Positions 1 through 5,648 of a DNA stretch of 19,778 nt are shown here, in pieces. A program made the translations under genes and the position numbers. Positions within the stretch are counted from its first letter, which is position 1, and every line of letters starts with the position of its first letter. The stretch is from an uncultured Prevotella sp. (GTDB lineage: Bacteria > Bacteroidota > Bacteroidia > Bacteroidales > Bacteroidaceae). The DNA lies in NCBI GenBank assembly GCA_902491375.1, contig CABUHE010000033.1, positions 1 to 19,778 on the forward strand, read 5' to 3'. The notes under the pieces were generated by a model. That model was not told where the DNA came from. It made no database searches and saw only the letters and a program-made list of their open reading frames with translations.

Positions 1-70
1 ATGAGAGACCCATTGGTAGAGTTAAATATGCGCTAATTTAATTCCGCCAACGGGTAGACTTCATAATTTA

Positions 71-751
71 TTAAATATTTGAATGTGAAAACTCGCCATT
101 AATCCAAAAAGTGGCATCCTTACCAACAAAATGAAGAAGGGCATAATCAGGGTCTGTCACCCCACATGGGAAATGATGGACGAACCAATCTTGCCACATT
201 TCCTTTCGCATTACATCATCCATGACTATCTCTACCGTTCCGCGTAAGGCCACACTGTCACCATAAAAGTCATAACAAAGTCCGGCCTTGTTGTTATGTT
301 TAAAATCTTCTACTTTCACAGAACTTGCACTTGTCGCCATCCAAACCTCATTGAATCCTTTTGCCTGTATCTTTGACATTCTGACAGGACGAGGATAACC
401 ATTTGAATCTATGGAAACAACAGTCACGTTTTCACATTGAGCGAGTAAGTTTTCTGCTTTTTCCGCTGATGTTCTTTTGTCTCTGACCTTCCAACGCTTC
501 AGATGTGAAAAGTATTTTTGCATCTGTTCTTTAGCTTGTCCAGGTGTCAAATTCATCCCTGTATGAGCATTCATCTGGTCTAAGAATTGCAGACAAAACT
601 CAATCATTTGACTCATTGTAAAGTCTTGTGTAAACTTTCCATTATTGTAACAATAAGCACAATAATCTTCATTAAGGCTTCCATCAGCATTAGAACCTCT
701 TTTTTCTTCTGTTAGAGGCATACCACAACTTTGGCAGAAATGTTGTTTCAT
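71..751 (-). CDS. Zinc-ribbon plus pyridoxamine 5'-phosphate oxidase-like protein
   Basis: The 226-residue product has two parts. Residues 6-34 carry two CxxC pairs (CQSC at 6-9, CAYC at 31-34) in the style of the putative zinc-ribbon family that opens FCQSCGMPL. Residues about 88-220 resemble the pyridoxamine 5'-phosphate oxidase-like/general stress protein 26 split-barrel fold (VTVVSIDSNGYPRPVRMSK, then VWMATSASSVKVEDFKHN and ALRGTVEI). Such proteins usually bind FMN or a related cofactor; no substrate can be read from this one. The frame stays open upstream to a TTG at 769, but the ATG at 751 puts the first CxxC at the usual place and is preferred. No operon partner is visible on this strand. 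Domain assignment is by motif recognition; cofactor binding is inferred. Confidence 0.82.
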   Translation of the reverse strand: MKQHFCQSCGMPLTEEKRGSNADGSLNEDYCAYCYNNGKFTQDFTMSQMIEFCLQFLDQMNAHTGMNLTPGQAKEQMQKYFSHLKRWKVRDKRTSAEKAENLLAQCENVTVVSIDSNGYPRPVRMSKIQAKGFNEVWMATSASSVKVEDFKHNNKAGLCYDFYGDSVALRGTVEIVMDDVMRKEMWQDWFVHHFPCGVTDPDYALLHFVGKDATFWINGEFSHSNI

Positions 752-805
752 ATTAATAATTTTTACCAACCCAGCAGATCCTTAATACAGACATTATAAA
801 AACAT

Positions 806-978
806 AGAAGCGTGGAACTGCAATGCTACCACGTCTAAGTTGGAGGTCGTAGGAAACCTTTTGCACAGATGAGATAATAATAGCAGCCCACGCCTAAGCG
901 TGAGAACCACTATGCTATCTTTTGTGCAAGTTTGAAATTTCCTACGTTTCCAACTTAAAAGAACAGCATAACGCTTCT
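806..978. repeat. Long imperfect inverted repeat (dispersed palindromic element?)
   Basis: The two halves are near reverse complements. Matching blocks from the outside in are AGAAGCGT (806-813) with ACGCTTCT (971-978), AAGTTGGA, CGTAGGAAA, TTGCACA and ATAGCA. The centre is a perfect short hairpin, CACGC-CTAA-GCGTG (889-902). Transcribed, it would fold into a cruciform-like rod of about 170 nt. There is no transposase and no clear target-site duplication. The shape suits a MITE-like or REP-like element; multi-copy status cannot be tested from one window. Confidence 0.7.
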
Positions 979-1168
979 TTTCCAATATGTCTAATTGGGC
1001 AGGAGTAACCTTTCCCGCTTACAAAAATACTCATTATTAATAATAAAAACATCCTCTCAGCCCAAAATTTTCATCTTATAAACAAAGTATCGGTCATTAA
1101 TACTAAGAAATCTGCCTATATCTTATGAACTTGTAACTTATTTTAAGCGTTATTCATGCACTATTTTC

Positions 1169-1176
1169 TACATTTG
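1169..1176 (+). promoter_or_regulatory. Putative -7 element for the DUF4251 gene
   Basis: TACATTTG fits the Bacteroidetes -7 consensus TAnnTTTG and lies about 40 nt before the start codon at 1217. No clear TTTG lies 20 nt upstream, so the assignment rests on the -7 box alone. Confidence 0.4.
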
Positions 1177-1216
1177 AAGGTTTTATAATAAAATGAACAT
1201 TCAGAAAGGAGTATGT

Positions 1217-1774
1217 ATGAAGAATATTATTTTTTTGATTGCAGCGATAATCTTAGGTACGCTCAATATCAACGCACAAGAGGAAAACGGAAGCAAACTT
1301 ACAAAGAAGGAGCGTAAAGCCATTGAAGCGCGCATTGACAGTATAAAGAACGCAAAGGCAGAACAGGCAATCAACGACTCCGCCTTCGTGCTGGAAGCCG
1401 ATCTCGTTACATTTAAGCGCGGACGCACGGCTCACGTAACATCAAATACCAACTTCGTAGCTGTAAACGGCGGAGAGGCATCCGTTCAGGTTGCCTTCAA
1501 CGTGCCTTGGCCGGGATTCAACGGTCTGGGCGGCATCACCGTTGACGGTTATATCTCAAAATATGAGAAGAAGAAAGACAAGAAAGGCAACATTTACCTT
1601 GAAATGAATGTCAGCGGCCGGGGTATATCCGCCCAGGTATTCATAACGCTTTGGAGCGGTTCCAACAAAGCTTCTGTTAACATAATGCAGAATTTTCACT
1701 CAGGAAGAATATCTCTTGACGGTGTAATCGTTCCAAAAGAAGAAAGCGACGTGTTCAAGGGCGTGGCTCTATAA
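1217..1774 (+). CDS. DUF4251 family secreted protein
   Basis: The 185-residue product begins with a typical signal peptide (residues 1 to about 20, hydrophobic core IIFLIAAIILG, ending NINA-Q), so it is exported to the periplasm or beyond. The mature part has a charged Lys/Glu-rich helix (about 27-50) followed by a beta-rich region of the Bacteroidetes DUF4251 type: an RGRTAHVTSNTNFVAV segment, a WPGFNGLGG turn, and a final HSGRISLDGVIVP segment. The function of DUF4251 is unknown. The start chosen is the ATG at 1217 because AGGAG lies five bases before it (1207-1211); an in-frame ATG at 1193 would add eight residues ahead of the signal peptide. The GNAT gene follows after 42 bases and may be co-transcribed. 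Confidence 0.85.
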   Translation: MKNIIFLIAAIILGTLNINAQEENGSKLTKKERKAIEARIDSIKNAKAEQAINDSAFVLEADLVTFKRGRTAHVTSNTNFVAVNGGEASVQVAFNVPWPGFNGLGGITVDGYISKYEKKKDKKGNIYLEMNVSGRGISAQVFITLWSGSNKASVNIMQNFHSGRISLDGVIVPKEESDVFKGVAL

Positions 1775-1816
1775 CACATAATACAAAACGGCAAAAGCCG
1801 AAACATGGACTGATAA

Positions 1817-2326
1817 ATGAAACTGACATTCAGAAAATCTGACATTGGTGACCTTCAATATGTATGGCAGATTATCAAAGACGCAAAGCGGATTATGCTT
1901 GAGAACGGCCGTCATCAGTGGACAGAAGAATATCCGTCGTATGACAGGATTGAATCTGACATTATGTCGGGCGATGCTTATGTTGCCTGCAATGACAAAG
2001 GACTTATATTAGCTTACGCATATATAACTTCACAGCCTGAACCTGCCTACGACTCGCCTACGGTCAACTGGCTCAGCCACGACAGCTATATGGTTATCCA
2101 CCGTCTGGCCGTATCTGCCGCATCTCGCGGCATAGGACTCGGCAAAGCCATGCTTCAACACGCCGAACATATATGTCACGACAAAGGCATAAGCAGCATA
2201 AAGGTTGACACTAATTATGACAACGTCGAGATGCTGCATCTCTTGTCTGTGCTTGGCTATACCCACTGTGGCACAGTCAGCTACGGAGCGAGAGGTGAAA
2301 GGCTTGCCTTTGAGAAGGTATTATAA
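1817..2326 (+). CDS. GNAT family N-acetyltransferase
   Basis: This 169-residue single-domain protein is a Gcn5-related N-acetyltransferase, which moves an acetyl group from acetyl-CoA to an amine. Motif A is clear: the beta-4 strand HRLAV (95-99) runs into the pyrophosphate-binding loop SRGIGLG (103-109) and the helix after it. The later strand SSIKVDTNYDN and the segment VLGYTHCGTV give the usual C-terminal half. The N-terminal region, with GRHQW, matches a GNAT subgroup common in Firmicutes and Bacteroidetes, but the substrate cannot be read. It lies 42 bases after the DUF4251 gene and converges with the methyltransferase gene, whose stop is only 18 bases away; no terminator was seen between them. 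Confidence 0.88.
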   Translation: MKLTFRKSDIGDLQYVWQIIKDAKRIMLENGRHQWTEEYPSYDRIESDIMSGDAYVACNDKGLILAYAYITSQPEPAYDSPTVNWLSHDSYMVIHRLAVSAASRGIGLGKAMLQHAEHICHDKGISSIKVDTNYDNVEMLHLLSVLGYTHCGTVSYGARGERLAFEKVL

Positions 2327-2344
2327 CACAACATAACAAAATGC

Positions 2345-3121
2345 TTACACCGGCCTGATGACATAAAAGCACGATGTAGACATGAAATCTCTAAGATACG
2401 GCACTGCCGACAGTTGCCGGCAAAGCCGTATCGGACGCAAACCGAACTTTACATCATAATGCGGATTGACAAGCCAAAGCCGTCTGTCGCAGACCGCATA
2501 ACCTGCATTTGCAGCTATGCGCTCAAACATTTCCACCGTACAACGTGTTCGCCGTATGGACAACAGTTCGCTGACAGTATACGCATCTTCACCGAACAAC
2601 AGCAACACCCGGCTATAAATACGCTCCGGCAGCAGGTGCAAGAAAGGCAGATGGGCGACTATCCGGCTGCGGGCTATCTGCTGATGTCCGCCGAAAGGCA
2701 TCTGCCATGCAGGAAAAGCTACAAAGAGCAGTCCTCCCGGAGAAAGCAAACGCTTGAGTGCAAGCAGCATTTTTTCTTTTTCAGGAATATGCTCTATCAC
2801 GTCATGGCACACTATCAGGTCGAAAAGGCGGCTGTCACAACGATAGCGTAATATGTCATCACAAACGAACGTTCCATCCATACTTTCGCGTGAAAAGAAT
2901 TCTTCAGCCTGCATTACACGCTGCTCCGACAGGTCAACCCCTACAACATGACATCCTCGCCGAGCAAAAGGCAGAAGATTGCCGCCCTCTCCACAGCCTA
3001 CCTCCAATACGTTAATATTGTCAACATCCATAAATTCAGACAAATAAGGGATAAAATACTTCTCTGTCGTAGCGGCTTCTTCCTTGAAGTAGCGATACCT
3101 GTCAGTATGTCTTTTCTGCAT
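2345..3121 (-). CDS. Class I SAM-dependent methyltransferase
   Basis: The 258-residue product has the Rossmann-fold methyltransferase core. Motif I, VLEVGCGEGG (38-47), binds S-adenosylmethionine; the acidic end of strand two is VGVDLS (60-65); strand four is DLIVCHDVIEHIP (101-113); and LLSPGGLLFVAFP (125-137) is the post-motif III strand. The layout is like the UbiE/Coq5-type small-molecule methyltransferases, but residues 140-258 include a family-specific region (GGHQQIARSR) with no function I can name. AGGAG (minus-strand copy of 3130-3134) lies eight bases before the ATG at 3121 and is paired in a hairpin with upstream sequence. The gene follows the sigma factor gene on the same strand after 64 bases, suggesting one transcript. 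The acceptor is unknown. Confidence 0.86.
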   Translation of the reverse strand: MQKRHTDRYRYFKEEAATTEKYFIPYLSEFMDVDNINVLEVGCGEGGNLLPFARRGCHVVGVDLSEQRVMQAEEFFSRESMDGTFVCDDILRYRCDSRLFDLIVCHDVIEHIPEKEKMLLALKRLLSPGGLLFVAFPAWQMPFGGHQQIARSRIVAHLPFLHLLPERIYSRVLLLFGEDAYTVSELLSIRRTRCTVEMFERIAANAGYAVCDRRLWLVNPHYDVKFGLRPIRLCRQLSAVPYLRDFMSTSCFYVIRPV

Positions 3122-3129
3122 CTTTTATT

Positions 3130-3163
3130 CTCCTGTTTTACATATATGATTATGAAACAGGAG
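3130..3163 (-). promoter_or_regulatory. Hairpin pairing the methyltransferase Shine-Dalgarno
   Basis: CTCCTGTTT (3130-3138) and AAACAGGAG (3155-3163) are perfect reverse complements, with a further CAT/ATG pairing inside after a 2-nt bulge. In the minus-strand mRNA, the arm next to the start codon contains AGGAG, the ribosome binding site of the methyltransferase. The stem would therefore hide that site unless opened. It is not followed by a T-run, so it is a poor candidate for a simple terminator. Confidence 0.5.
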
Positions 3164-3185
3164 AAATACTGCACTGCCGTCATTG

Positions 3186-4838
3186 TCATTCTCCGTTACC
3201 GAAGACAATCCTTACACCTATCGGGAACGACAGTTGCAGAGGTTTATCGTTCCATTGCGTTGTTGTCGGTGAGCCGTTCGGAACGTACCATGTCAACTTC
3301 GGACTAAAGTACAGTTGCAAATGTTGAGTTATATTGTATCCTATGCCAAAACCGGCGTTGACCGACCACTGCCAGCGTGGCAGGTCTAAGCTGACTTTTC
3401 GGCTGTAAACCAGCTTGTTATCTATATTGTAACGACGCTCAGACTTACCGTATATCGGTATGTCGAGTCCTACGCCTGCCGTGCCGTATAGTGTCCAACG
3501 GCCACTGTTCATGAACGAATATGTGGTTCCTACCGGCATACCTATAAACACTGTGCGTTGTCTTTCACGGATATTAGTCGTGTCGCTTCCGCCTGTTTGC
3601 AGGTTCGTCGTGTGGCGCGTCATACGCAATCCGAAATCTATGCCCCACCTATCTGTCAACCGTCTGCTGAAATTCAGTCCAAACTGCAACGGCTTTTCAT
3701 AACTGCGACGTGTATAAATACGCCCATTGTAAACCGACGCTATGCGCAGCAGTACATTTCTTTCAAGCGGGTCTATGCCGTCACCTACGTCGTAAGTAAG
3801 ATATTGTGTCAATTCCTCCCAGGTCTCAACGTTCACCCTTGTGGCAGAACCGACAGAATGACTTATCAGACTGAACACTCTCGGCAGCAGACTTTCTGAC
3901 GCCTGTTCAGCAACAGTGTTCATGGTAAAGCTCCACCCTTCCGTTCCGCTCACGGGCAAACTAATCTGCCGTATGTCCGCATCGGCAATAACAATACTGT
4001 CAGCTGCTGCCGTCAGCGGAATCTGTATTGAGTCAACAGGGATATTTACAGCTGGCGGAACTGTATCGGCAGGCAATGGAGAACTTATTCCTTGAGCCAC
4101 AATTACACTGTCAGCACGTAGCCCTACGGCACTTTCTTCTTTACACAAATACGTCGTTTTTTCCGCATCTGTGTTCTTTTCCACAATACTGCGCTTTATT
4201 ACCGTTCCTCCAACTTCAGCTACCGGCGCCTCAACGACATTCCTTCCACGTCTTTCGTTTAACATCATTATTGCGACAGTAGACACAATCAGAACGGCAA
4301 CAGTTACAAGACCGGCACGGTATGCTTTTATCATCGACTGCAACTTGCGCCTCGCACGCATGAGCTGCGATGAGGAAGAGCGCGGGGCTATGCCGAGAAT
4401 CCCGGCGATATCGTTGTGCGACATTCCGTCAAGCACAGACAGACGGAAAACCTGCCGATAACCGTCAGGCAGCTTTTCCACCATCTGCATAATCATGTCA
4501 AACGGTATTTCCGCAGAATTTACATCTTCGCCGCTTTCGTCTATCACGTCACTCGCATAATCCAACGGTACAGACTTGCCGTTCTCTTGAATGTATCTCA
4601 AAGCCAGATTTATCATTATCCGACGCATCCACGGTTCAAGACGGGAAGCGTCGCGCAGCGAACTTATCGACGTAAGAACAACAATGAATCCATCATGAAG
4701 CAGGTCGGAAGCCACGGCATCATCACCCACAATGCGCCGAAGCGTATTCTTCATCTTTCCCGAATACGCCATATACAGTGCCGCCATAGCCTCGCTGTCG
4801 CCACACTTGCATCTGTCAACCAATTCTGCTGTGTCCAT
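3186..4838 (-). CDS. ECF-type sigma-70 factor fused to a transmembrane helix and beta-barrel-like domain
   Basis: This 550-residue protein starts as an ECF sigma factor. Region 2 spans about residues 6-85 (ASDLLHDGFIVVLTSI, then EPWMRRIMINLALRYIQ). Region 4 spans about 120-170 (EKLPDGYRQVFRLSVLDGMS, then the helix-turn-helix HNDIAGILGIAPRSSSSQLM). Straight after region 4 comes one hydrophobic helix, about 175-194 (GLVTVAVLIVSTVAIMML), then a Pro/Ala/Thr-rich linker to about 300. The last 160-200 residues have alternating strands like an outer-membrane beta-barrel (FGLNFSRRLTDRWGIDFGLR, WTLYGTAGVGLDIPIYG, SFPIGVRIVFGNGE). Ordinary ECF factors have about 160-200 residues. The ATG at 4838 is preferred to the TTG one codon upstream. 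It probably shares a transcript with the downstream methyltransferase. Domain identities are by motif; topology and signal sensing are inferred. Confidence 0.82.
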   Translation of the reverse strand: MDTAELVDRCKCGDSEAMAALYMAYSGKMKNTLRRIVGDDAVASDLLHDGFIVVLTSISSLRDASRLEPWMRRIMINLALRYIQENGKSVPLDYASDVIDESGEDVNSAEIPFDMIMQMVEKLPDGYRQVFRLSVLDGMSHNDIAGILGIAPRSSSSQLMRARRKLQSMIKAYRAGLVTVAVLIVSTVAIMMLNERRGRNVVEAPVAEVGGTVIKRSIVEKNTDAEKTTYLCKEESAVGLRADSVIVAQGISSPLPADTVPPAVNIPVDSIQIPLTAAADSIVIADADIRQISLPVSGTEGWSFTMNTVAEQASESLLPRVFSLISHSVGSATRVNVETWEELTQYLTYDVGDGIDPLERNVLLRIASVYNGRIYTRRSYEKPLQFGLNFSRRLTDRWGIDFGLRMTRHTTNLQTGGSDTTNIRERQRTVFIGMPVGTTYSFMNSGRWTLYGTAGVGLDIPIYGKSERRYNIDNKLVYSRKVSLDLPRWQWSVNAGFGIGYNITQHLQLYFSPKLTWYVPNGSPTTTQWNDKPLQLSFPIGVRIVFGNGE

Positions 4839-5002
4839 CAATACCGCTGATGCAAATCCAATACTTCATAATACAAAGATTACGGCAACAGCTTTTTACT
4901 GCATCCGAAATAGCATTTTTTTGACTGATAACGGCAGAAAGACAAGAATATTACATCATACGGATAACTGACAAATAGTCGGGATAAATGCCGTTGTCAT
5001 GC

Positions 5003-5090
5003 AAAACATGCCTAACAGCAATGCAAAAGGCCATGTTTCAGCATATAAAAGATGCTCTTTTGGCACGTAAAAGAGCCTCTTTTACAACAC
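5003..5090. repeat. Array of 22-bp-spaced palindromic units (copy A)
   Basis: Units start at 5025, 5047 and 5069, exactly 22 bp apart, with a degenerate one at 5003. The second and third have a perfect dyad AAAAGA-N3-TCTTTT (AAAAGATGCTCTTTT, AAAAGAGCCTCTTTT) followed by a 7-nt variable spacer. The first is a weaker version (AAAAGGCCATGTTT). The same unit recurs at 9667-9754. The repeats are too short and too diverged for CRISPR. Confidence 0.65.
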
Positions 5091-5158
5091 GCTGGTTATC
5101 AATATGTTACAGTATCAAACAAAACTTATTTATCCTTAAATATACTGCATAAACGCAA

Positions 5159-5190
5159 TAAGGGCCCAGCTCGCATGAGCCAGGCCCTTA
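5159..5190 (-). terminator. Hairpin downstream of trxA
   Basis: The stem is TAAGGGCC (5159-5166) with GGCCCTTA (5183-5190), an internal CA/CA mismatch, then GCTC with GAGC and a GCAT loop. It begins 25 bases past the trxA stop on the minus strand. The sequence after it is only moderately T-rich, so termination is likely but not textbook. Confidence 0.65.
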
Positions 5191-5214
5191 ATGTCATAGT
5201 TTCTTAAACTTAAA

Positions 5215-5529
5215 TTACAGCAAAGCCTCGAACTTCTCCTGAAGTTTAGCTTTTGTAGTAGCGCCTACGAACTTGTCAACGACCTGTCCGTTCTTGAAGA
5301 ACAGGATTGTCGGAATGTTACGGATACCGAACTCCATTGCGATCTCGTCAGCCTCCTCTACGTCGCATTTACCTACAACGAGCTTGCCGTCATACTCCTC
5401 AGCCAGTTCGCCGATGATTGGAGCGATAGCCTTGCATGGTCCGCACCATGTTGCCCAAAAGTCTACTACCAAAGGCAAATTGCCGTTCTTCAAACTCTCA
5501 AAGTTCTCATTTGTAATTTTTACTTCCAT
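5215..5529 (-). CDS. trxA: Thioredoxin
   Basis: At 104 residues this has the length of a classical cytosolic thioredoxin, the small dithiol protein that reduces disulfides in ribonucleotide reductase, peroxidases and other targets and is itself recharged by thioredoxin reductase. The active site is FWATWCGPCK, with the redox cysteines at residues 29 and 32. The strand VVGKCDVEEADEIAMEFGIR and the cis-proline loop IRNIPTILFF are also typical. There is no signal peptide. It lies 119 bases downstream of dnaE on the same strand and ends before a strong hairpin; whether it has its own promoter or reads through from dnaE is not settled by the sequence. Confidence 0.96.
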   Translation of the reverse strand: MEVKITNENFESLKNGNLPLVVDFWATWCGPCKAIAPIIGELAEEYDGKLVVGKCDVEEADEIAMEFGIRNIPTILFFKNGQVVDKFVGATTKAKLQEKFEALL

Positions 5530-5648
5530 TGTTCTCTTATTTTAGATTGATGATTATGTTATCTTATATTTTGTTACTAACAAACAGTATGCCAACTTTC
5601 CACGGCTGTTCTGAAACATGTCCTGCCCTGTCAGTAGTGCCACTGCTA

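Larger units (their letters stand above)
752..1216. other. Gene-poor intergenic region holding a palindromic element
   Basis: This 465-base stretch separates the divergent zinc-ribbon gene and DUF4251 gene. It holds the long imperfect inverted repeat at 806-978 and a Bacteroidetes-type -7 element at 1169-1176. A 63-codon open frame runs through the palindrome on the minus strand (794-985), but it is explained by the repeat and has no recognisable domain. The rest (986-1168) is AT-rich with nothing identifiable. Confidence 0.6.
4839..5214. other. Intergenic region with palindrome array and trxA terminator
   Basis: No gene is seen in these 376 bases. They hold the 22-bp-spaced palindrome array (5003-5090), the strong hairpin after trxA (5159-5190), and the upstream region of the sigma factor gene. 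A weak -7-like box, AATCTTTG, reads on the minus strand at 4874-4881, but its first base differs from the consensus and no matching -33 element was found. Confidence 0.55.

Noticed and set aside
1..41. Possible 3' end of an upstream plus-strand gene (frame 3 reads ERPIGRVKYALI then TAA; frame 1 is open to TAA at 34-36)
   Set aside because: Only a dozen codons are visible and two frames are equally open; no family can be recognised.
794..985. 63-codon minus-strand frame
   Set aside because: It coincides with the two arms of the palindrome and has no ribosome binding site or domain; it is explained by the repeat.
5003..5090. CRISPR array
   Set aside because: The repeated unit is a 15-bp palindrome with 7-nt spacers and many changes; CRISPR repeats and spacers are each longer and repeats are nearly identical. 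No cas genes are nearby.
5577..5595. Sigma-54-like promoter before trxA on the minus strand (TTGGCATACTGTTTGT)
   Set aside because: The spacing and the -24 GG fit, but the -12 GC is GT, and nothing in the context (no enhancer-binding protein) supports it.
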